From positions 133,751 through 197,750 of the forward strand of contig NVXK01000002.1 in assembly GCA_002733905.1 (NCBI GenBank): 64,000 bases of DNA. Reading direction: 5' to 3'. The position numbers and the translations under genes were made by a program. Positions 56,831-64,000 of this stretch are shown here, one piece after another. The stretch's first letter is position 1. Each line of letters begins with the position of its first letter. The notes beneath the pieces were generated by a model. That model worked only from the letters and a program-made list of their open reading frames with translations, was not told the DNA's origin and made no database searches. This DNA comes from Robiginitomaculum sp. Its GTDB lineage: Bacteria; Pseudomonadota; Alphaproteobacteria; Caulobacterales; Maricaulaceae.

Positions 56831-57484
56831 ATGTCTCCATACAAAATTGGCACTCAATACGACCTGATAGCCACTTGGTGGAATGAGCGTCACAGTGACT
56901 CCGATTACGGCGTGCCACAAGTCGAGAAAGCTCTGGCCTTCACAAAACAGGGCGGTAAAGCACTAGATATCGGCTGTGGGGCTGGCGGACGGTTCATTCG
57001 CAAATGTGAAGAACACGGCCTTGAAGTGCTAGGCATTGACGCCTCCGCTAAAATGATCAATTTGGCAAAACAAAACCACCCACATCTTAGGTTTATACAT
57101 GACGACATCAGGGATTGGGAAAGCGAAGAGCGGTTTGACTTCATTTTGGCGTGGGATTGCCTTTTTCACTTACCTTTAAAAGCCCAGAAACCTGTCCTTT
57201 CAAAGCTGTGCCAAATGCTGACAGAAAATGGTGTTCTGATCCATACATTTGGTGACGCTGATGGCGAGCATACCGACCATTGGCACAATCAAAAATTCAC
57301 CTATTCGTCAATTGGAATTTCCAAAAACAATCAACTGCTACACGAAAATGGATTAACCCCTTTGCATTTGGAACTTGATCAATTTCCAGAAAACCATGTT
57401 TTTGCCATTTCCAAAAAAAAACACCCACAACTCCCGCCGAGGATTAACAGTCATGCGCCCAGAGAGGTCGTGGACAACGTTTAG
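56831..57484 (+). CDS. Class I SAM-dependent methyltransferase
   Basis: 217 aa. SAM-binding motif I is GKALDIGCGAGGRFI, the acidic motif II is VLGIDASAKMI, and FDFILAWDCLFHL is motif IV. It has a Rossmann-like fold typical of small-molecule or protein methyltransferases. Substrate unknown. Its last four bases overlap the end of the convergent anmK. Confidence 0.85.
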   Translation: MSPYKIGTQYDLIATWWNERHSDSDYGVPQVEKALAFTKQGGKALDIGCGAGGRFIRKCEEHGLEVLGIDASAKMINLAKQNHPHLRFIHDDIRDWESEERFDFILAWDCLFHLPLKAQKPVLSKLCQMLTENGVLIHTFGDADGEHTDHWHNQKFTYSSIGISKNNQLLHENGLTPLHLELDQFPENHVFAISKKKHPQLPPRINSHAPREVVDNV

Positions 57485-58611
57485 GGAGCTTTCGCAAACT
57501 GTCCACCCGTAACAGGTTTTCGCACCCCTGTCGTTTCAGGGGTTGAGAGTGGCATGGCGCGTACACTGCGAACGGCCAGATAGGCGAAGGCTTCGGCCTC
57601 TAAATCATCGCCGCGCCAGTTCACATTTTCGGTCGTGAGAATATCGCCTATAGACTGCTCGGCCAAGGCCGCAAGCATGGCAGGGTTTTTACGGCCACCA
57701 CCGCACACGATAACCGTCGCAATCGTTTTTCCGTATTGCGCCAGCGTATGGCGAATGGATTCTGCGGCGTAAGCAACAAGCGTGGCCGCGCCGTCTTCGG
57801 GGCTCAACCCCTGCATATCGTCCAGCACATTAAAGTCCCAACGGTCTGCGGATTTAGGCACAGGTTTTGCGAAAAAATCAGCCCGAAGCCATTTTTGCAC
57901 GCGCCCAACATCAGGCGTGCCAGCGAGGGACAAGACGCCGTCTTTGTCATAATCGCCTAAGCCCTTCTGTTCGATCCAACTGTCCAACGGGCCATTACCG
58001 GGGCCGCAATCACTTGCATAAACAATACCGTCATTATCAACCAATGTAATATTTGAAACACCACCAATATTAAGCACGGCCACAGGGCGCAACATATCCT
58101 CATTTTGCAACAATGCATTATGGTAAAGCGGCGCGAGTGGTGCGCCCTGCCCACCTTGCGCCACATCATGTGTGCGAAAATCATAGACAACATCTATACC
58201 AAGCGCGTCCGCAAGCACTTGCCCATTACCAAGTTGAAGCGTTGCGCCGTTTTTACCATCTTGCGGCGGCTGATGCAAAACCGTTTGCCCATGAAAACCA
58301 ATCAAATCAACTCTCACATCAGCCTTTTGTAAAATCGCCTGTACAGCCTCGATATGAGCTGTGTGTATAATCCGCTCTGCGCGCGCAAATATATTCGGAG
58401 CCACACCCTTAAAACGCCACGCAAGTGCGGCTTGGGTTGCTTCTGATAAAATTTGGCGCTCGTCTTGCGTATATGACCTAAAATGCGTTGCCCCAAAACC
58501 AAATACGACCTCACCGTCCGTGTCCAAAATAGCCGCGTCCACACCATCCAATGAGGTTCCACTCATGAGGCCAATAACATTATATCGTATTTTATCACCG
58601 AATTCAGCCAT
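57481..58611 (-). CDS. anmK: Anhydro-N-acetylmuramic acid kinase
   Basis: 376 aa. It phosphorylates and opens 1,6-anhydroMurNAc for peptidoglycan recycling. GLMSGTSLDGVDAAILD at the N-terminus, GFHGQTVLHQPP, LNIGGVSNITLV and the DCGPGNGPLDSW motif are all diagnostic. Divergent from tyrS, as in many alphaproteobacteria. Confidence 0.95.
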   Translation of the reverse strand: MAEFGDKIRYNVIGLMSGTSLDGVDAAILDTDGEVVFGFGATHFRSYTQDERQILSEATQAALAWRFKGVAPNIFARAERIIHTAHIEAVQAILQKADVRVDLIGFHGQTVLHQPPQDGKNGATLQLGNGQVLADALGIDVVYDFRTHDVAQGGQGAPLAPLYHNALLQNEDMLRPVAVLNIGGVSNITLVDNDGIVYASDCGPGNGPLDSWIEQKGLGDYDKDGVLSLAGTPDVGRVQKWLRADFFAKPVPKSADRWDFNVLDDMQGLSPEDGAATLVAYAAESIRHTLAQYGKTIATVIVCGGGRKNPAMLAALAEQSIGDILTTENVNWRGDDLEAEAFAYLAVRSVRAMPLSTPETTGVRKPVTGGQFAKAP

Positions 58612-58685
58612 CTTAACGCTTTCACTAAAGGATTCGCTTTGTTAGAAGCGTTTTCAGACTAAAAACGAAAAACAAGAGCAAGACA

Positions 58686-59951
58686 ATGGCAAATTACAAA
58701 TCAGACTTGATGAACACGCTAACAGAGCGCGGGTTTCTCTATCAATGCACTGATGAAGCCGCTCTTGATGCCTATGCGCTGACACCAGATTGTATTGGTT
58801 ATATTGGCTTTGATTGCACGGCACCGAGCCTACATGTCGGCTCGCTTGTGCAAATCATGATGCTCCGCATTTTACAAAAATCAGGCGGCACACCGATTGT
58901 GCTTTTAGGCGGTGGTACGACCAAGATTGGCGATCCGTCTGACAAAGATAAATCACGCCCGATCCTGACCCCTGAAAAAATCGAAGAAAACAAAAACGGC
59001 ATTAAACGCGTCTTTGAAAAATTCCTTGATTTTGACGGCCCTAACGCCGCCATCATGGTCGACAATGCAGATTGGCTCGACAAGCTTGGCTATATTGATT
59101 TTTTGCGTGTTGTCGGCAAGCATTTTACAATTAACCGCATGATACAGCTCGAGAGCGTCAAACGCCGTCTTGACCGTGAACAGCCAATGACATTCCTCGA
59201 ATTTAATTATACGCTTTTACAAGCCTATGATTTCTCGGAACTCAACCGCCGTCATAAATGCCGCCTACAGCTTGGTGGTTCTGACCAATGGGGCAATATT
59301 GTCGCAGGCACAGATTTAACCCGTCGCCTCGAAGGTGCAGAAGCTTATGGCTTTACCACGCCACTTATAACCACGGCCTCTGGCGGCAAAATGGGCAAAA
59401 CAGCCGAAGGCGCAATGTGGTTAAACGCCGACAAAACATTGGGCGAAAACTACTTCCTCAGCGCTTATGATTACTGGCAGTTCTGGCGCAATACTGATGA
59501 TGCAGATGTAGGTCGTTTCATGCGCCTCTTCACAGATTTACCTATGGAGGAAATCGCACATTTCGAATCTCTCGAAGGCGCTGAAATCAACACGGCAAAA
59601 ATCAAACTGGCCAATGAAGCCACAACACTCTTGCACGGCGTAGCCGCTGCGAAACATGCAGCCGATACGGCGCAAAAAACATTCGAAGGCGGCAGTGCAG
59701 ATGGGCTTCATACCGTCGAAACACCAAAAACTGAGCTTGAAAACCTTAGCGTTGTCAACGCAGGGGTTCTTACGGGTCTATGTGCGTCAAAAGCAGAAGC
59801 CAAACGCCATATCAAAGCAGGCGCACTAAAAATAAATGACACGCCTATACGTGATGATAAGGCAAAGCTAAGCCTTGCCGATATGAACGCCGAAGGGGTT
59901 ATCAAAGTTTCTGTTGGTAAAAAGAAGCATGCATTGGTGAAACCTGTTTAA
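58686..59951 (+). CDS. tyrS: Tyrosyl-tRNA synthetase
   Basis: 421 aa. Class Ic synthetase. GFDCTAPSLHVGSLVQIMML holds the HIGH-equivalent HVGS; SGGKMGKTAEGAMWL holds the KMSKS-equivalent KMGKT; the C-terminal S4-like domain (VLTGLCASKAEAKRHIKAGALKIND) binds tRNA. The ATG has AAGAGCAAG upstream. Convergent with the large AsmA-like gene, with nine bases between stops. Confidence 0.96.
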   Translation: MANYKSDLMNTLTERGFLYQCTDEAALDAYALTPDCIGYIGFDCTAPSLHVGSLVQIMMLRILQKSGGTPIVLLGGGTTKIGDPSDKDKSRPILTPEKIEENKNGIKRVFEKFLDFDGPNAAIMVDNADWLDKLGYIDFLRVVGKHFTINRMIQLESVKRRLDREQPMTFLEFNYTLLQAYDFSELNRRHKCRLQLGGSDQWGNIVAGTDLTRRLEGAEAYGFTTPLITTASGGKMGKTAEGAMWLNADKTLGENYFLSAYDYWQFWRNTDDADVGRFMRLFTDLPMEEIAHFESLEGAEINTAKIKLANEATTLLHGVAAAKHAADTAQKTFEGGSADGLHTVETPKTELENLSVVNAGVLTGLCASKAEAKRHIKAGALKINDTPIRDDKAKLSLADMNAEGVIKVSVGKKKHALVKPV

Positions 59952-59960
59952 GGCAAACAC

Positions 59961-62900
59961 TTACTCCTTCTTTTTACGCTGTTCTTTAATAAGGTCATTG
60001 ATTTTCGGGTCAGTGACCTTATCGCGTTTGACGTCAAATATCCGCCGTAAAAACCCCGGCGTTAATGCAGACAGCGGATTGACACTCACACGGGTCTTGG
60101 CGAATGGCCCTTTTACAGCGTAGTTGAGCGCGAACATACCCTCGCCTTTTTTACCGACAATAATATCACCCAAAAGAGGAATATCCCCCAAAATAGAATT
60201 CACAGCATAGGCGGGGACAAGCACGCCATTAAAATCCAAGGTCTTGTTGGCAATGCCGATATCACCCTCTCCCGTCAATCCAAGCGCCGCCCCCGACGCC
60301 CGTCCATCACGGATTTTCAAAACCCCATCATCAATTGCAAAATCCATATCAAGTGTAGAAAACTTCATGCCTGTGCCACTCAGCGTACCCGCAAGCCCTT
60401 GCAGAGACGCGAGGGAAAGTATCTGTGCAAATGCAGGTGCGCGTACCAGTGTAAAATCCTTCAAGCTAACAAAGCCTCGTACACCGCCTTCGCTGCCATC
60501 TGGTGGTAAATACCCATTAATCTCCAAAACACCGCCGCGAATACTATTTATGCCCAAAAACACTTTTGCAGCTCTTGCCGCGTTCGGAATTTTGACATGC
60601 ACATTCCCAGCCGTATCTAACCCACCGACCATCTCATCAATACCATCAACTTTGGGCCGTGATTGACCAGAGATTTCCGCTAGGAAATTTCCACCATCAA
60701 CCAGACCTGTTAGCTTCGCACGATCAACTTTTTCTCCTGTATGAGAGAATAAAGCCCGCGCATCCATGAGGTGATAATTCTCATCCAATGACATTTTCTT
60801 GAGAGACGCCGTTAAAAACATCGGGGCAGAGATTGCACTGGACTGTGTTTGAAACGCCTTGTCCACCCATGACGAAATATTGAAATACTCACCAGCCATA
60901 TTGAGGTTTAAAACCCCGTCAGCAGTTGGCTTTCCCTCAAGCGATGCGTCAATAAACCCCTTGATATAGGCTTGGGTTAAATCGAGTTTCAAAAGTTTAT
61001 AATTCGCAGCAAGAGAAACAGATCCCGCCAAAGCGAGGTCTGGTGCCTTTATAATCACATTATCAAAACGACCGCCGACCTGTTCATTAAAGGTAATAAG
61101 TCCTGTCAGACTCCCAAATTCACCAGCAGGTTTATGCCATAAATCACCTAAATTCACATCCGCATTTGTAAAGTCTGCGACAAGCTCTGCGGCTTGTAAA
61201 CCAATGCCGCTATCAACGCCCTCGATACGCACATCAATTTCACCTCCGAAATGACGCCGTAAACCAATGCCAAACCCATCCAGATCATCCCTGTTTAACG
61301 TCCCAGTAATTGTATACACGGCATAGGAAGACTGAGGCTCTAATTGCTTTTGCCAAAACAATTCGCTTTGCCATTTTCCGATTTTGATAGGTCCTTTAAC
61401 GACAGCACGTTTTTTATCAAGATCAATTGAAAGATTGCCACCATTAAACGTAAACCTTCCAATACCAGACGGAATTTCCACATCTGTAAAATCCCCGTCC
61501 AACGCGAATGACACCCTCTCTTGTGGGTAATTTTCTAAAAGGGGGCGTGTGATTTTTAGATGAATAGCGCCATTGCCGCCGAAATCAGCAGGATTAATTC
61601 CTTGCTGTTTTGCAAATGAAAATGGCTCTAAATCACTAATCCGTAGCATTTCTTTCACCTGACCATTGCCATATAAATCAATAGTAAAATCACTGCCCTT
61701 TGGATTAAGTTGCGGGATAAGCACAGTGCCTTTCGACATAGTCAAGCCTGCAACTTTTCCGCCCTTCATATGATATTCAAATGAATTGCCATGCAAAATG
61801 CCGAAACCATTATCTTCAAATAAAAGTGGCATTGTTGAAATATATTGGAGTTCTACATTCTTAGTTTCAAAACTGAGGGTGAAATGATCATTCGCAATGA
61901 CGCCCGTTGCAATATCATTTGCGTTCAAATTCATAACAAAGTCCACAGCAGAAAACTCGCCCGCCACCGCAGAACGTTTGAACCAATTACGCGCACCCAA
62001 AACAAAATCACGAGGCCAATAATGCAGAACATGTGAAGGTTCAATAATGCCCTCAACATTAGCCTCTATGTGAATCTCAACGAGATCACCATTTTCATTT
62101 CTCTGTGTGGACGCATTCGCATTCACCGTGAAATCGCCAAAATCAAAACGCCCTTTCTCAAGGACGAATGTCTTGTCTTTAAAGTTATAGGCGCCCTTAA
62201 TTTCGCTCGGCGAAAGTGTAATCGGGCCAGAAAACCGTACGCCTGGATTTATACGAAGGCGGTCAATATTCAAATCAAACGCCAATGGTGTGTTTGAAAA
62301 TGACGCATTCACATCACCAACATTTTCGAACACCCCGTCCGCAACAACATTAATCGCTTCACTTGCAATATCGAGCGCGTTCAAGGTAATAGATTGATTT
62401 GGTACATCATATGACATGCGTACACGCGCATGGGTAAACGGTTTATATGTCGTGCCTGTTTTCAAGTGCCCCTCGCCAACATCAATACGTATTTGTAAAT
62501 CTTCAAGCCCCGTGCCTGCGACTGTTTTTAATGCGACATCAAGTGTGACAGGCGCATTCAAATTACTAAGTTTCGCAAACCTCCCACGCTCTGACGCAAT
62601 TTCAGCAGGGTTTACACCCTCTATTTTTAACGTCGTAAAGATAGAGCTTAGATCAGGAACGGTCTGCAATTTTAAAACATAAGGTACGCGCCGCAAACCG
62701 CTCACCAACTTCCCGTCACTTTTCACAGAAATTTTGCCGTTTTCGAACCCATACACACCGCTGACGTCCTCGAAAGACAATGCCAGGCCGTCCAGATCAT
62801 CTTGAACATAAACATGGGCATTCGCCACCACAACACGGTCTAACATATTAGCAGTCGCGTTTTCCGCCTGATTATCGCCTGCCTGTTTTCCTGTTGCCTG

Positions 62901-63446
62901 TTTTCCAGTTGTCTGTTTCCCAGTTGTCTGATTCCCAGATGAATGCCAAAGCGCCGCAACATGTTGATGCGTCGCTGGCGTGCCTAAACCGATCTGAAAA
63001 CGACCATTTACATCCCGTGCAAGGGTGATAGCACCACCATCTACATATATTCTTTTAAGTGTCGGCTTTGCTAATAAATTTTCAGAGAGCGCAAACTCAG
63101 CCCGAATCTCTCCAATATTTTGAAACACCCCATCATCGCCAACAATTTTAATATTGTCAGCCCGAAGTTCAATCGTATGATTGTCTTCGACCCAACGCGC
63201 CGTATAATGTTCAATATCAGCAGTTTTGCCAGAGAAAGCCTTCGCAAACCATTGTTCATAATATGGTTTTGCCATATTCAAATCTACAGAAGAACGGTTC
63301 ATAAGAAGAGTTAAAATAGCCAGCCATACTAAAATGAGAGAAAGGCCAAGGCTTGAGACCTCCATAAGAACATGACCAACACGTCCAGACCACGTCTTGA
63401 CAAAAACACCCTTATCAGCCTTGCTCTTTTCTTCAATCTGCGTCAT
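59961..63446 (-). CDS. Large AsmA-like / YhdP-type envelope protein
   Basis: 1161 aa. One N-terminal transmembrane segment (VSSLGLSLILVWLAILTLLM) is followed by a long beta-rich periplasmic region of the AsmA/YhdP (DUF3971) kind; FRGFVSLKDFTLVRAPAFAQILSLASLQGLAGTLSGTGMKFSTLDMDF and GDIGIANKTLDFNGVLVPAYAVNSILGDIPLLGDIIVG near the end are the conserved C-terminal segment. Such proteins bridge the envelope and are linked to phospholipid transport to the outer membrane. A 15-bp tandem repeat encodes TGKQT/A units near residue 180. The ATG at 63446 is used; a GTG three codons earlier is possible. Confidence 0.87.
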   Translation of the reverse strand: MTQIEEKSKADKGVFVKTWSGRVGHVLMEVSSLGLSLILVWLAILTLLMNRSSVDLNMAKPYYEQWFAKAFSGKTADIEHYTARWVEDNHTIELRADNIKIVGDDGVFQNIGEIRAEFALSENLLAKPTLKRIYVDGGAITLARDVNGRFQIGLGTPATHQHVAALWHSSGNQTTGKQTTGKQATGKQAGDNQAENATANMLDRVVVANAHVYVQDDLDGLALSFEDVSGVYGFENGKISVKSDGKLVSGLRRVPYVLKLQTVPDLSSIFTTLKIEGVNPAEIASERGRFAKLSNLNAPVTLDVALKTVAGTGLEDLQIRIDVGEGHLKTGTTYKPFTHARVRMSYDVPNQSITLNALDIASEAINVVADGVFENVGDVNASFSNTPLAFDLNIDRLRINPGVRFSGPITLSPSEIKGAYNFKDKTFVLEKGRFDFGDFTVNANASTQRNENGDLVEIHIEANVEGIIEPSHVLHYWPRDFVLGARNWFKRSAVAGEFSAVDFVMNLNANDIATGVIANDHFTLSFETKNVELQYISTMPLLFEDNGFGILHGNSFEYHMKGGKVAGLTMSKGTVLIPQLNPKGSDFTIDLYGNGQVKEMLRISDLEPFSFAKQQGINPADFGGNGAIHLKITRPLLENYPQERVSFALDGDFTDVEIPSGIGRFTFNGGNLSIDLDKKRAVVKGPIKIGKWQSELFWQKQLEPQSSYAVYTITGTLNRDDLDGFGIGLRRHFGGEIDVRIEGVDSGIGLQAAELVADFTNADVNLGDLWHKPAGEFGSLTGLITFNEQVGGRFDNVIIKAPDLALAGSVSLAANYKLLKLDLTQAYIKGFIDASLEGKPTADGVLNLNMAGEYFNISSWVDKAFQTQSSAISAPMFLTASLKKMSLDENYHLMDARALFSHTGEKVDRAKLTGLVDGGNFLAEISGQSRPKVDGIDEMVGGLDTAGNVHVKIPNAARAAKVFLGINSIRGGVLEINGYLPPDGSEGGVRGFVSLKDFTLVRAPAFAQILSLASLQGLAGTLSGTGMKFSTLDMDFAIDDGVLKIRDGRASGAALGLTGEGDIGIANKTLDFNGVLVPAYAVNSILGDIPLLGDIIVGKKGEGMFALNYAVKGPFAKTRVSVNPLSALTPGFLRRIFDVKRDKVTDPKINDLIKEQRKKKE
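62873..62942. repeat. Imperfect 15-bp tandem repeat within the AsmA-like gene
   Basis: About four copies of a 15-mer such as TGTTTTCCAGTTGTC (plus strand) with one to three changes each. They encode repeated five-residue units (TGKQT, TGKQA, AGDNQ) in a polar linker, so the copy number can vary without breaking the frame. Confidence 0.75.
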
Positions 63447-63476
63447 AAAACCCACAACGAAAACGAGGACATTCTA

Positions 63477-63941
63477 ATGGAAATCGGACAAAAAGCCCCA
63501 AGCTTTTCACTGCTCACAGACTCAAGTGGTCTTATCTCTATGTCTGACTTAAGCGGAAGCATGTTTGTCCTGTATTTTTATCCCAAAGATAATACGCCGG
63601 GTTGTACGACTGAAGCTATAGGGTTTAGCCAACTTAAAAAAGACTTTGATGCACTTGGTGTGAAAATAATAGGTGTTTCAAAGGATTCGCCTCGTAAACA
63701 TGATAATTTCAAAGCAAAACATCAACTTACAATTACGTTAGGCTCTGATGAAGAAGCCGAAACAATCGCGGCCTACGGTGTCTGGGTGCAAAAAAAGCTT
63801 TATGGACGTGAATATATGGGCATAGAGCGCACCACCTTCCTGATCGGAGAAGACGGAAATATAGCGCATATTTGGCGCAAAGTTCGTGTAAAAGAACATG
63901 CACAAGACGTACTTGATACAGTGCGTGCACTCAAAACATAG
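63477..63941 (+). CDS. bcp: Thioredoxin-dependent peroxiredoxin (BCP/PrxQ)
   Basis: 154 aa. Reduces peroxides. The peroxidatic cysteine is in FYPKDNTPGCTTEAIGF; the usual resolving cysteine five residues later (TTEACGF in many BCPs) is isoleucine here, so it would work as an atypical or 1-Cys enzyme. The ATG at 63477, behind GAGG, gives the normal MEIGQKAPSF start; the longer frame from 63372 would overlap the divergent AsmA-like gene. The two starts are 30 bp apart, so their promoters overlap. Confidence 0.92.
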   Translation: MEIGQKAPSFSLLTDSSGLISMSDLSGSMFVLYFYPKDNTPGCTTEAIGFSQLKKDFDALGVKIIGVSKDSPRKHDNFKAKHQLTITLGSDEEAETIAAYGVWVQKKLYGREYMGIERTTFLIGEDGNIAHIWRKVRVKEHAQDVLDTVRALKT

Positions 63942-63952
63942 TCGTTCTGCAT

Positions 63953-64000
63953 ATGCAAACAATTACCGACGCGGCCTGCCAAGTTCTCACCACGCAAGAC
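63953..64000 (+). CDS. DUF455-like (ferritin-fold) protein, first 16 codons only
   Basis: The window ends in an open frame from the ATG at 63953 reading MQTITDAACQVLTTQD, which resembles the start of DUF455 proteins, often encoded after bcp in alphaproteobacteria. No strong ribosome site is visible, and 16 residues are too few for certainty. Confidence 0.45.
   Translation, partial: MQTITDAACQVLTTQD

Noticed and set aside
62873-62942. CRISPR-like repeat array
   Set aside because: The units are 15 bp, contiguous without spacers and in frame inside a protein gene.

Overview
The window reads as a chromosomal segment of a Gram-negative alphaproteobacterium of moderate-to-low GC, probably aquatic and able to use nitrate. 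The pointers are an alphaproteobacterial-style suf operon (iscR, cysteine desulfurase, sufB ... sufC, sufD, sufS, sufT, sufA), a ParE-type topoisomerase, a MaeB malic enzyme with a phosphotransacetylase-like tail, the tyrS / anmK / AsmA-like / bcp neighbourhood, several outer-membrane porins and an autotransporter. I cannot name the genus from sequence alone.

Layout. 1-3517: two tandem NarK-type nitrate/nitrite transporters (the second runs off the left edge) and, divergent from them, a regulator that fuses a nitrate/nitrite-sensing NIT domain to a CRP/FNR-type DNA-binding module with a cysteine-rich tail. 3885-7773: an aldehyde dehydrogenase unit (ExaC/AcoD-like ALDH, TorF-like porin, DUF779 protein) behind a TGTCGCA/TGCGACA palindrome and an AcoR-like activator that lacks the sigma-54 AAA+ domain. 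8081-18227: an acetate block with acetyl-CoA synthetase, a DcaP-like porin, a CrbR/CrbS-like two-component pair and an ActP-like symporter with its DUF4212 small subunit. The same 13-bp motif lies upstream of the porin-acs unit and of the symporter unit. 18355-30058: four secreted DUF11-type genes, including a 1.7-kaa outer-membrane barrel protein, bracketed by decayed IS3-family remnants (orfA at the left end, orfB at the right end, same strand).

30198-36180: tRNA-Leu(UAG), a MATE transporter, maeB, then glnB-glnA with a clear terminator. 36381-46257: an autotransporter, parE, a pair of secreted amidohydrolase-fold proteins of which the second has lost its metal ligands, and a DEAD-box helicase. 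46300-47208: a small cassette (26-aa membrane peptide, four-helix membrane protein, XRE repressor) behind a perfect 12+12 bp operator. 47210-56028: the suf operon, read right to left from a promoter overlapped by an IscR-type box; sufB and sufC are separated by two lipoproteins, a RidA protein and a cupin. 56081-64000: housekeeping genes (alpha/beta hydrolase, methyltransferase, anmK, tyrS, a large AsmA-like protein, a peroxiredoxin and the first codons of a DUF455-like gene).

The parts most worth a second look are the NIT-CRP regulator, the IS-bracketed DUF11 surface locus, the real/pseudo amidohydrolase pair, the interrupted suf operon and the small XRE/membrane-peptide cassette. All functional statements come from reading motifs and gene order; no database search was run.
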